Origin: Caldicellulosiruptor bescii DSM 6725
GTDB lineage: Bacteria; Bacillota; Thermoanaerobacteria; Caldicellulosiruptorales; Caldicellulosiruptoraceae
DNA: 64,000 nt
Assembly (NCBI RefSeq): GCF_000022325.1
Contig: NC_012034.1
Span: 372,001 to 436,000, forward strand
Direction of reading: 5' to 3'
Shown here: positions 54,973-64,000 of the stretch, one piece after another
Layout of the letters: every line of letters begins with the position of its first letter
How positions within the stretch are numbered: the stretch's first letter is position 1
Program-made: the position numbers and the translations under genes
The notes under the pieces: model-generated
Told to the model about the DNA's origin: nothing
The model's database searches: none
Seen by the model: only the letters and a program-made list of their open reading frames with translations

Positions 54973-56197
54973 ATGTTTGTCAAAATAACTAATGCTGGCG
55001 GTTACCAGTATGTTAGATTAGTCGAAAACTATCGTGAAAATGGCAAGGTTAAGCAAAGAGTGCTATTCAATTTTGGTAGACTTGATCTCCTCAAAAATGA
55101 TGCTGCTTTTAGAAACATTGTAAAAAAACTATCTGATATTGTTGAAAGAACAACTACTGACAATACAGAAGCTGTTACTATTGAATCTGAAGAGGATGTA
55201 TCGGATGCAGTTATAAAAAATTGGGGGTACATTGTATTCAGAAAGTTATGGGAAGAACTTGAAATAGATAAATTTTTAAAAGAGAGAGCAACAAGGGGGC
55301 GAAAGATAAAATTTGATGCAGACAAAGTAAGTTTTTTGATGACAATACAGAGATTGATAGAATCTATGAGCAAACTGAGAACTTATCATGAGAAGAATAG
55401 ATATTTTGGATTTGAAGAGGATATAGATTTAAATCAGTTATACAGGTGTTTAGATTTTCTTGACAGTATAAAAGAGGATTTAGAGACATACCTGTATCAG
55501 AGAAATAGGGATTTATTTAAGATGGTGGTTGATATAGTTTCTTATGACGTGACGACAATATATTTTGAGAGTGAGGGTAAAGAGTTTAAATATAGAAGAG
55601 AATTTAATAATAACGTATTCAAGCAAGAGAGCAAGAAAAGACAAAGAAGATAGGGAAAGACTTGTATCAAAAGCCAAAGAACTTTTAGAGAACAAAGGAA
55701 GAATAACAGCCTTAGAGAAGAAAGGTGCGAGGAGATATTTGAAGAAGAAATCAAAGACAGAAGAATATGAATTGGATGAGGAAGCGATAAAAAAAGATGA
55801 GAAGTTTGACGGTTATTATGCAATACAGACGAGCAAAAAGGATATGGATGTAGGAGAAGTTTTAGGGGCATATCACGATTTATGGAAGATAGAACAGTCA
55901 TTCAGAATAATGAAAAGCTGTTTGGAAGTACGATCGATATATCACTTTACAGAAAGCAGAATAAAAGGACATTTTGTGATATGTTTTTTGGCATTTTTGT
56001 TACAGAGGACATTGGGATATATTTTGAGGAAAAAAGGTAAGGGAATAAGTAGTGAAAGGATAATGGAAGCGATAGATTCAATGAATTTTATTGAAATAGA
56101 GATAAAAGGGAAGAAATATTTGATAAAGCAAAGGACAGGAGGAGGAGCTATAGACATCCTGAATGTGATGAAGATAAAGGTGCAAAAAATTTCATGA
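54973..56197 (+). pseudogene. IS1634-type transposase with internal deletion
   Basis: The N-terminal part from ATG 54973 (MFVKITNAGGYQYVRLVEN) runs to the first catalytic Asp (IVSYDVTTIYFES) and then joins, out of frame near 55610, a C-terminal part (SSKRARKDKEDRERLVSKA, FDGYYAIQTSKKD, WKIEQSFRIMKS with the catalytic Glu). The middle third that holds the second Asp is missing. Full-length relatives have ~550-600 residues. Inactive. It lies at the left end of the island behind thiC. Confidence 0.85.
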
Positions 56198-56348
56198 CAT
56201 ATGAGGAAGGTTTAGGATTTATTGGCATTAACAAATGATGTAGTGACAAAATTGAGGTCCAAATTTTGTCAATCCCAGTCCTCCCAAGGTTTTTGAGTTT
56301 CAAACTGACAAAGTCAAGAGTTTATAATGAAATAATGAATAGCTTTAA

Positions 56349-56396
56349 AAAAGACCCTTCCAGGCTTTTAAAAAGCTTTAAGGAGGGTCTTTTTTA
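56349..56396. terminator. Strong bidirectional terminator
   Basis: AAAAAAGACCCTTCC pairs with GGAGGGTCTTTTTT, with an inner AT-rich stem. A and T runs on both sides suit termination in both directions. It isolates the toxin-like gene from the thiamine operon and would block read-through toward thiD. Confidence 0.85.
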
Positions 56397-56625
56397 ATAT
56401 TAAAAATCAATCCCAATTATTGAGTTAGATGTAAAGAGCAGCTGGTGATTTAAGTTACATATAATAATTGAAATTGCGGCAATTTTTATTTGAAAATTTA
56501 TTTTTGAGTATTTCACAAATTTATACAAATTCGCTTATAAATATTCATGCAAATTCTATATTGCTTTTTTTTTTTTTGATAATATATAATCAATCCAAAA
56601 ATCATAAAAACAAGGAGTGAGGGGT

Positions 56626-57882
56626 ATGGGTGCTAAAATTAATACAAATTATCATTTGGTTAAAAACAACTACAATCATTTTAATTCTCCCAATTACAAT
56701 AGCAAAGTTTCTACTCAATCTTTATCAAATAATTGGCTTGTAAGTAAAAAGGCATCTTCACATTTAACACAGCCTTACAAGGTTACATTTTCAAACATTT
56801 CCTCTGCTTCCTCTCAAAAATCTTCTGCAAACAGCAAGACTCATAACTCAAGTACAAGCAGTAATGAACTTTTTGGGTTTATTTCAAACATAAAAAAGGA
56901 TATTTCAGAAACTGCCAGAAAAGCTCAAAATAATGTTAATAACTTTGTATCTTCTGCATCTAAAACTATCAGTACTACAATTAAAAGTGTAGAGCAAAAA
57001 GTTTCTTCAGCAGCAAAAGTACTAACTCAAAGTATTAATAATCTTAAAAAAGATTTAAAACAAACTGCCGAAAATGTAAAGCAAAAAGTTCAGCAATTTA
57101 TAAATGCTGAAAAGAGCAACAATAAAACAAATCCTCACCTTAATAGTACTTCAACTCATAAAGTTCCTGAACAAAAAAATAAAAGTGGGACATATGTAAT
57201 AACAAAAAATACCAGTTCAAAAAGCAGCAATACTTCTGCAAATAGTAAAAGTTCTAACACTTTGAGCATTGACATGAGTCCTTACAATCCTACTAAATCA
57301 CCTGGAAACGCATTGGGTAATGCATTTGCCGCAAAAGATATTGTAAAATACACAAAAGCATATAAAAAAGATGGTTTTACAATAAAAGTTACAGCTGATA
57401 AGAAATATGCTATAATAAAAGGTGCGAGAACTGAATCTGCTTTAAAAGAAGGGATAAAAGGAACGAGGTATGCGTATAAGAATGCAGAGAAATATCCAGA
57501 GGTATTCAAGTTTGTTGATAAAAGAACTGCTGTAAAAGAAGCATTTAACGTAAAAAGTATAGCAGGGAAGATTGCAATAGCAGGTATAGCTTTTGATGCG
57601 GGGATTGATGTATATAAGGATATAAAGAGCAAAGCAGAGCCGACAAAGGTAGCAGCTGATGCAGTTGTTGATGTTGCATTTGGTGCTGGTAATGTGACGG
57701 CTTCTGCTTGGGCGGGAGCAATAGCTGGTAGTGCTTTTGGACCTATTGGTACGGCTGTAGGAGCAGTGGTCGTAGGTTTAGGTTATACTTTTTTTACTGA
57801 ATCTTTTGAAGTAAATGGAAAATCCTTGAAGGATGCTGTCAAGCAAATAACTAAAAAAGCATTTGATCATATAGCTTACTAA
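56626..57882 (+). CDS. Candidate toxin with low-complexity stalk and glycine-zipper C-terminus
   Basis: A 418-residue protein I do not recognise. Residues 1-240 are Ser/Asn/Lys-rich with repeated amphipathic helices (SETARKAQNNVNNFVSSASK and KQTAENVKQKVQQFINAEK). Then comes a compact domain (GFTIKVTADKKYAIIKGART). The end is a hydrophobic small-residue hairpin: VDVAFGAGNVTASAWAGAIA, then GSAFGPIGTAVGAVVVGLGY. Such C-termini occur in pore-forming or translocating toxins. There is no Sec signal. ATG 56626 follows AAGGAG by eight bases. Two related membrane-protein genes follow at once, the layout of a toxin with immunity genes. Function is inferred from this layout only. Confidence 0.6.
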   Translation: MGAKINTNYHLVKNNYNHFNSPNYNSKVSTQSLSNNWLVSKKASSHLTQPYKVTFSNISSASSQKSSANSKTHNSSTSSNELFGFISNIKKDISETARKAQNNVNNFVSSASKTISTTIKSVEQKVSSAAKVLTQSINNLKKDLKQTAENVKQKVQQFINAEKSNNKTNPHLNSTSTHKVPEQKNKSGTYVITKNTSSKSSNTSANSKSSNTLSIDMSPYNPTKSPGNALGNAFAAKDIVKYTKAYKKDGFTIKVTADKKYAIIKGARTESALKEGIKGTRYAYKNAEKYPEVFKFVDKRTAVKEAFNVKSIAGKIAIAGIAFDAGIDVYKDIKSKAEPTKVAADAVVDVAFGAGNVTASAWAGAIAGSAFGPIGTAVGAVVVGLGYTFFTESFEVNGKSLKDAVKQITKKAFDHIAY

Positions 57883-57923
57883 AGAAGTTTAAATATAGTA
57901 TATCTGAAAGAGGTGGCATGATT

Positions 57924-58721
57924 ATGACAAACGAAGAATTTTATGCTTTAAAATATATAAAGGAGATTGTACACCCCTTAGAACATCCAGAAAGATTTAA
58001 AAGTAATATGCCGTGGGATTTTATGGGATATGCAATTTTTTGCATACTTCCTGCTACATTAGCTATGTTAGTAGATAAAAGTTTAGTAACAAAGATTATT
58101 TTTTGGAGTTGTGTGGGAATTTTTATTTTATTGGTTTTATTTGCAATTTATATTTATTCAAATCCTTATAAAAGGCAAAAAGAAATAGTGCTTTTTATAG
58201 GTATGTTTTATTTACTATTTTCAATATCTTTAGAAGCAATTGCACTTTTATATACAGGTGTACTTGCACACCTGTATATTCTTGCATTTTTATTTTTTTC
58301 TATCTACATTGCTCTGCTGTTGTATATATTTATGGTTTTAATTCCAAAAATGCTAAAAGGATTCAGATGGTATAATTCGAAATTTTATAAAAGCAAATTA
58401 GGCAGGAAAATAACTGGTATTGCCATATCAGTTTCTTCTGTTGCAGGTGTTCTTGGCATGTATTTTGGTAAGGTTATTGGTAATTTTTTGAGCCAGTGGG
58501 GTGTATACATTGCAATTTCCTTTTGTGAGAGCATTCTATCATATTTATGTTTGTTCGGGATTCAGTATGGTTATAAATATTACTTGATAACCAAATATCC
58601 CCAGTTTTATTTCTATTGCGAACCTCCGAAAATGAAGAGTCGAAAAACAAGAAATGCAAAAGTAGAAAGATCAAAGAAATTACAATATTCAGCAAAAGAA
58701 TTAGAGAATAAAAATAAATAA
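57924..58721 (+). CDS. Polytopic membrane protein, candidate immunity
   Basis: A 265-residue protein with about six hydrophobic helices and a basic tail (EPPKMKSRKTRNAKVERSKK). I choose ATG 57924 (MTNEEFYALKY), nine bases after AGAGGTGG, because its downstream paralogue starts MTTEEFY; ATG 57918 is too close to the site. Directly after the glycine-zipper gene by ~40 bases, it could protect the producer from a membrane-active toxin. No known family is recognised. Confidence 0.6.
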   Translation: MTNEEFYALKYIKEIVHPLEHPERFKSNMPWDFMGYAIFCILPATLAMLVDKSLVTKIIFWSCVGIFILLVLFAIYIYSNPYKRQKEIVLFIGMFYLLFSISLEAIALLYTGVLAHLYILAFLFFSIYIALLLYIFMVLIPKMLKGFRWYNSKFYKSKLGRKITGIAISVSSVAGVLGMYFGKVIGNFLSQWGVYIAISFCESILSYLCLFGIQYGYKYYLITKYPQFYFYCEPPKMKSRKTRNAKVERSKKLQYSAKELENKNK

Positions 58722-58789
58722 TTAGCGTTATAACAAATTAAAGAAAAAGTTTTTGTTCGACTTTTAATTGGGAGAGGAAGCGACAAAAA

Positions 58790-59642
58790 ATGACAACAGA
58801 AGAATTTTATATCAGAAAATTTATACGGGAGATTGGTGGTTTTACAGAAGACCATGAATATTTTAGAGAAAATACATGGATTACCTTAATATTTGTTTCT
58901 TTATTTAATTTATTAGCAGTTTTGCCTCCTATGTTAATTCGCAATAACCCAAATAACCAGATTAATATTCTGGAGAGCTATGCAGTGGTAACAATTTTTT
59001 TAATTCTGTTAGCAATTTATATTTATATAAACCCCTACAAAGGCAAAGGCAGATTGTGCTAGGAGATATTGTACTTATATTTTTCCCTGTTTTTGCTGAT
59101 AGGTGCGGTTGAATATACAAGGTGTGCAAGCACACCTGTATATTTTATCATTTTTGTTTGTTGCAATTTACATTGCTCTTTTGTGGTATATATTCAAAGT
59201 TTATATTCCAAAGCTGCTGAGAGGATACAGGTGGGAGAAGTCAAAGTTTTGGAAGAGCAAGCTGGGTAAGAGAATACTTGGGTTTGCGGCATCGTTTATT
59301 TCAGTGTCAGGAGTTACAGGAATGACAATTGCAAAGATTTTAGGGAATTATCTCAGTCAACATGCAGTATACATTGCAATGGAGTTTTGCTGTGTTATTA
59401 TGTCATATATAATTGCATTTGCTGGTTATAAGATTTACAAATATTACCTGATAATTAAATATCCCCAATTTGCTGATTAATATGAACCACCGAAGGAGAA
59501 ACAGCAAAAGAAGAGAACTTATAGCAAGAGGAAGATCAATAGTGATAAAATAAAAAATGGTATTCAAACTTCAAAGAAAGTTGAAAGCAAAAAAAGTGAG
59601 ATGAAAGAGAATAAAACTATTGATGCATTACCAAAAGAGTAG
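58790..59642 (+). pseudogene. Decayed paralogue of the membrane protein
   Basis: Starts MTTEEFYIRKFIREIGG after GGGAGAGGAAG and follows the intact neighbour closely, but is broken three times. An A seems missing in CTACAAAGG near 59040 (NPYK-RQRQIVL expected). A second frame change lies near 59100. An in-frame TAA sits at 59478-59480, where the neighbour continues; the tail (YEPPKEKQQKKRTYSKRK to ALPKE, 59642) still reads through in frame after the stop. The order of defects suggests decay after loss of need. Confidence 0.8.
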
Positions 59643-59661
59643 CAAAGAGGGGTTATGATAT

Positions 59662-60177
59662 ATGAAATATAGATTTGAATGCAAATTTTTAGAAGCTCAA
59701 AAAGTCTTTTTAGAAATTACTTCTGAGAAAACAGGGAAAAAATATATTCCAATGGTAAGAGAAAATGATAGTTTTGTCTGTGAGTTAGATTTGACTCATT
59801 CTGATGTTTACAAATACATCTTTGTCATTGACGACAACATCAGGCTAATAGACTGGGCAGCTCCTTTTACCATTCCAACTGAAGATGGACAAATATTTTC
59901 CTGCATCGCTATAAATGCTGATGGAGAAATCTTAACATATGATTTTAAACCAAGCATATTTGTTAAGGACTTTGGTTTTTGCAATGACACAATTGAAAAT
60001 GGGGAGTTAATTTATAAAAGAGCTTTTTCAAAAAAAGACAAGAAGGTATGTGTGAGGATTGAGTATAAAGATGTTTTGGGTTTTCATCAAAGCAGTATAC
60101 TCTGGTACAAACCTGATGGGGAGACTTGTCAAGAATTTTGTGTTTCCACATCAATAGCGCATATTGTAGAGCTGTAA
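59662..60177 (+). CDS. Hypothetical protein with borrowed 3' end
   Basis: 171 residues. The first ~50 look like an all-beta early-set or glycogen-binding-like fold (FLEITSEKTGKKYIPMVRENDSF...ELDLTHSDVYKYIFVIDD, here split), and the rest is unrecognised. The last 19 codons (GETCQEFCVSTSIAHIVEL) come from the 72-bp repeat also found at 6645, next to an unrelated gene, so the native C-terminus has probably been replaced. GAGGGG precedes the ATG. Role unknown. Confidence 0.55.
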   Translation: MKYRFECKFLEAQKVFLEITSEKTGKKYIPMVRENDSFVCELDLTHSDVYKYIFVIDDNIRLIDWAAPFTIPTEDGQIFSCIAINADGEILTYDFKPSIFVKDFGFCNDTIENGELIYKRAFSKKDKKVCVRIEYKDVLGFHQSSILWYKPDGETCQEFCVSTSIAHIVEL

Positions 60178-60192
60178 TATATTGTAACTGCA
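60121..60192 (+). repeat. 72-bp repeat, copy 2
   Basis: Identical in length and sequence to 6645-6716. It codes for the end of the gene at 59662 and abuts an IS256-type remnant. Confidence 0.85.
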
Positions 60193-60960
60193 TTTTTTAA
60201 GAATAGGTATTCCGTTTTTCCACTTGCCACGATGCAAGTTTTCTCTTTGTAAGTAAATGTTTATTTCTAAAATTTCTACAGATTGAAAATAACCGCCTGA
60301 GTTTATTCTTATTTTTTCAATTATACTGTTAACACTTTCTACTGCACAGGTAAGTATAGATATGCTTTCTTAAATCTTCAGGATACTTCATATGTGCAAG
60401 ATAAAATTCGGCTTTTTCGCAAATACCCTTTAAGAATCTGGGGTATTTTGAGGAATATTGATTACAAAGTTCTTTAAACTTTAAAACTGCAGAAAGAGCA
60501 GAATACGAAGATATCTTTTTTGCCTTCTAAATCAATACCGAGGACAACATAGCAAGTAGCTTGTTTAACTTTTGAGTTATCTTTAATTTCGCTTTTGAAT
60601 AACCGTCAATGATGAGAGCAAAAGTACTTTCAGGAAGTTCTCTTTGTTTAAAGAGTTGAAGCTCGTTTTTTAGATCGTTTTTGATTTTTTCGATTTCGTC
60701 TTCAGAATAAGGCAAATTCATGCTTTTAAGAGTTTGGACAAGAGAACGCTCAAGAGTAACCATTGATGTACTTGCGACATAAGCAGGGAAGTAGATAAGC
60801 TATCAACTCTTTTGTAGCGGAAAGAAGAGAATAGAAGGTCGGAAATTCTAAGGGCGTCTGCGGGGGACAGAAATTTCAAACTACATAGCAGGTGTTGCAA
60901 GTTTTCTTTCATAGAAGCCATTGCCTTTGTCGTTTTCGTTTTTAGCAAGGTAAACAGTTC
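60193..60960 (-). pseudogene. IS256-type transposase remnant, heavily rearranged
   Basis: On the minus strand, pieces of one transposase appear in changing frames: YVASTSMVTLERSLVQTLKS then KQRELPESTFALIIDGY (first catalytic Asp, near 60610), then one base over EIKDNSKVKQATCYVVLGID. After a deletion near 60510 come FKELCNQYSSKYPRFLKGIC and SVNSIIEKIRINSGGYFQSV (catalytic Glu region, near 60320). The middle is gone. It differs from the IS256-type element at 6730. Confidence 0.8.
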
Positions 60961-61002
60961 TTTCTGATAACATAAAGCAATCGAGCAAGTTTTACTTTTA
61001 GC

Positions 61003-61035
61003 GAAGCTGTTTTATAAAACTGTGGCATGTTTTTT
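61003..61035 (+). repeat. thiC-tail repeat, copy 2
   Basis: 33 bases matching 54741-54774 except for one missing base. Placed 25 bases before thiD, as the thiC end would be if the two genes were originally adjacent. Confidence 0.85.
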
Positions 61036-61059
61036 TAAAAAGGAGATGAAAGTAGAAAG

Positions 61060-61839
61060 ATGAAAAAAGTGCTCATAATTGCCGGGTTTGACCCATCAGG
61101 TGGTGCAGGCGTTTTGCTTGACGTAAAAGTTGTGAGGGCGTTGAATAGTTATGCAACATCTGTAGTAACATCTTTGACAGTCCAGGATACTCAAAGGGTC
61201 TATGACTTAAAACCCATAGACCCTCATTTTTTTGAGTATCAGCTTCAAAAAGTGGTTGAAGATATAAAACCAGATAGTGTCAAGATTGGACTTTTAGGAA
61301 GTTCTGAGATAGCAGTTGTTGTGCTGAGAAACTTAAAAAGGTATAATCTTAAAAACATAGTGTGTGACCCGGTTTTGAAATCCACAAGCGGTTTTGAGTT
61401 TTGTAAAAGTGAGTTTATAGAATTTTTAAAATATGAGTTTTTCAAAGCTTGTGATGTAATAACACCCAACAAAAATGAGGCAGAAGTCATTTTTGATGTG
61501 GAAATTAAAAATTTTGATGAAGATGTTCTAAGCTGCGTTCAAGAAAGAATGAAGAAAATGGGAATAAAATCATGCATCCTAAAAGGCGGTCATCTTGATG
61601 GCAAGCTTGCAGAGGATGTTTTGATAACTCAAAGTGGAATTTTTAAAGTACATGCAAAAAAACAAGGCTCAACAGATAACATTCACGGGACTGGCTGTGC
61701 ATTTTCGACTGCATTTGCCACTTTCCTTGCAAAGGGATATAATATGTATGATGCCTTGATAAGCACCAAAGAGTATGTTTCAAACCTAATATATAAGTCT
61801 ACAAAAATCGGAAATGGAAAGCTCATTTTAAACCCATAG
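61060..61839 (+). CDS. thiD: Hydroxymethylpyrimidine (phosphate) kinase ThiD
   Basis: A 259-residue ribokinase-fold enzyme phosphorylating HMP and HMP-P. The substrate loop is AGFDPSGGAGVLLDVK near residue 8, TSLTVQDTQRV follows near 47, KGGHLDGKLAEDVL lies near 175, and the catalytic anion hole is NIHGTGCAFSTAFAT near 207. AAGGAGATG precedes the ATG. It completes the thiamine set but is separated from the riboswitch-led operon by an island with a strong terminator, so its TPP control may be lost. Confidence 0.94.
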   Translation: MKKVLIIAGFDPSGGAGVLLDVKVVRALNSYATSVVTSLTVQDTQRVYDLKPIDPHFFEYQLQKVVEDIKPDSVKIGLLGSSEIAVVVLRNLKRYNLKNIVCDPVLKSTSGFEFCKSEFIEFLKYEFFKACDVITPNKNEAEVIFDVEIKNFDEDVLSCVQERMKKMGIKSCILKGGHLDGKLAEDVLITQSGIFKVHAKKQGSTDNIHGTGCAFSTAFATFLAKGYNMYDALISTKEYVSNLIYKSTKIGNGKLILNP

Positions 61840-61854
61840 GTTTTTTCATTATAA

Positions 61855-62967
<1,113 letters not shown>

Positions 62968-62973
62968 GTTTTG

Positions 62974-64000
62974 CTAATTATTTACATGGGACTTATGTGA
63001 TTTTGCGATTTTTTCCGAAATTGTAATTATTCCATTTGCTGAAATAAAACAAAACCATGACAAAGCATGGTTTTTATATCTTAATGCTGCTTCGAAAGGG
63101 ATATGTAATAAAATTGTACCTAAAATTATAAAAGAACCTGTAATAATTATTGAATTTGGAAAACTACAGTTTTTAATTTCCCAAATTAATCCTAAAAGAG
63201 CAGTAAATAGAATGATGTAATAATATATATCAAAGAAAAGTTTAATTGTTTTATTGTTCTTGGTAAAAATTAGCTTTTCAGCTGTATTTTGTAATAGCGC
63301 ACCCGAAACATAATCATATGCTTCATGGTCTGCATGCCACATTGTTATTATTTTATCAAAAATAAAACTTATTATTTTTTTCTCTTTTATAAGAGTTTGA
63401 AGTCGTTTAAGACCAAGGTTAAAAAATGCTTTTTGAGCTTGATCAGGGCCAATTTCTTTTATAAGTTTTCCGAATAGTTTTGAATCGTTTTTATTCCACT
63501 GCCCATGAGAAGATATGTTCATACCAACATACAAATTCCAACCTATTCGGGTTGAGGCAATCTTTTGGTTAATTATTGATTCAGTCATAATGTTTAGAGA
63601 AAAAGATGCAAGAAGATAATTTGCCAATATTATAGAAACGGTAATAAATTTCGAAAAATGTATATTATTTGTATCCTTTTTAAGGAAATTATTGTTAGTT
63701 TCTTTGGAAAATACGATATAAAATAATGTCAGTGCAATTAAAATGATAATTCCATTTGGTCTGATACTACTTAACCAGGCCAGCAAAATACCAATAAGAG
63801 CCAGATTGAAATATTTAATTTTTACACTTCTGGAAGTTCTTAGATTTCTAAAAAACAAAAGTATCGTAAACAATGCTACAATATTAAATAGGTTTTCTGT
63901 GCATATTAATAAAGAATAAAATATTCTTGATGGCATTAAAGACCACATTAGAGCAGCTATAAATCCCAATCGTTTTTTCCCAGCTTCTTTTCCAATAAGA
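62974..64000 (-). CDS. Membrane glycosyltransferase (GT39/ArnT-like), partial
   Basis: The C-terminal ~340 residues of a polytopic membrane protein whose start lies beyond the right edge; the frame stays open to base 64000. Many hydrophobic helices. FIAALMWSLMPSRIFYSLLICTE (here split: FIAALMWSLMPSRIFYS), the arginine in SSIRPNGIIILIAL and a YVGMNISSHGQWN loop fit dolichyl-phosphate-mannose-type or ArnT-type transferases that use lipid-linked sugars. The substrate is unknown. It converges on tgt with seven bases between the stop codons. Confidence 0.65.
   Translation of the reverse strand, partial: LIGKEAGKKRLGFIAALMWSLMPSRIFYSLLICTENLFNIVALFTILLFFRNLRTSRSVKIKYFNLALIGILLAWLSSIRPNGIIILIALTLFYIVFSKETNNNFLKKDTNNIHFSKFITVSIILANYLLASFSLNIMTESIINQKIASTRIGWNLYVGMNISSHGQWNKNDSKLFGKLIKEIGPDQAQKAFFNLGLKRLQTLIKEKKIISFIFDKIITMWHADHEAYDYVSGALLQNTAEKLIFTKNNKTIKLFFDIYYYIILFTALLGLIWEIKNCSFPNSIIITGSFIILGTILLHIPFEAALRYKNHALSWFCFISANGIITISEKIAKSHKSHVNN

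Noticed and set aside
55029-55901. Minus-strand frames within the IS1634-type transposase
   Set aside because: Serine/leucine-rich mirror translations with no start signal.

Overview
The window looks like a chromosomal segment of a low-GC, anaerobic, probably thermophilic Firmicute. The best fit by recollection of protein style is Caldicellulosiruptor or a close relative; this is inference, as no 16S or other marker is present. Support comes from several AT-rich radical-SAM genes (NrdG2-type activase, AmmeMemoRadiSam enzyme, ThiH), strong AAGGAGG-type ribosome binding sites, a CdaA-CdaR-UvrC-HprK block and many decayed insertion sequences. No rRNA, tRNA or CRISPR array was seen.

Layout. (1) 1-6.7 kb: a bacteriocin locus with a C39-peptidase ABC exporter, an HlyD-type adaptor, two double-glycine leader peptides and a CPBP membrane protease. 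It is followed by a dead transposase and flanked by a 305-bp direct repeat whose second copy holds only the first ~57 codons of the exporter. (2) 6.7-11.9 kb: an IS256-type element with a frameshifted transposase, an ISL3-like remnant, an AAA-ATPase/TOPRIM-like pair that resembles a defence module, and ~0.85 kb of decayed DNA. (3) 11.9-22.8 kb: AddB-like and AddA-like recombination proteins, an NrdG2-type activase, an MFS transporter, and a LacI regulator next to a sugar dehydrogenase/isomerase operon with two visible operator palindromes.

(4) 22.9-39.7 kb: the most striking part. One very long secreted RHS/YD-repeat protein carries a C-terminal toxin and is followed by its presumed immunity gene. 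Then come four promoterless toxin C-terminal cassettes, each beginning with DNA copied from the full-length gene (either the RHS core or the pre-toxin region) and each followed by candidate immunity genes. These include four paralogues of an unrecognised ~290-residue family and an Imm26-like protein behind a GIY-YIG toxin. It reads as a silent cassette library from which the expressed toxin end could be exchanged by homologous recombination. The expressed gene itself appears to carry a one-base deletion in an A-tract right after its proper start codon.

(5) 39.9-49.7 kb: mostly housekeeping. A MEMO-AMMECR1 fusion with its radical-SAM partner, diadenylate cyclase cdaA and its regulator cdaR, uvrC, hprK, a YhfC-type membrane protease with a YtrA-type GntR repressor and its operator, and an Rpn-type nuclease. 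(6) 49.75-61.8 kb: a thiamine operon (thiS-G-H-F-E-C) behind a TPP riboswitch with a readable terminator/antiterminator. A ~6.2-kb island separates it from thiD. The island is bounded by a ~34-bp copy of the thiC 3' end and holds a broken IS1634-type transposase, a candidate exported toxin with a glycine-zipper C-terminus, two related membrane proteins (one a pseudogene), a small hypothetical gene and an IS256-type remnant. (7) 61.9-64 kb: tgt, then a membrane glycosyltransferase-like gene running off the right end on the minus strand.

Three separate antagonism systems (bacteriocins, RHS toxins, the glycine-zipper protein) and at least six decayed transposases make this an accessory-rich region interleaved with stable metabolic blocks. 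Several genes differ from an intact form by one base in a homopolymer. That could be sequencing error, phase variation or real decay, and it needs reads to resolve.
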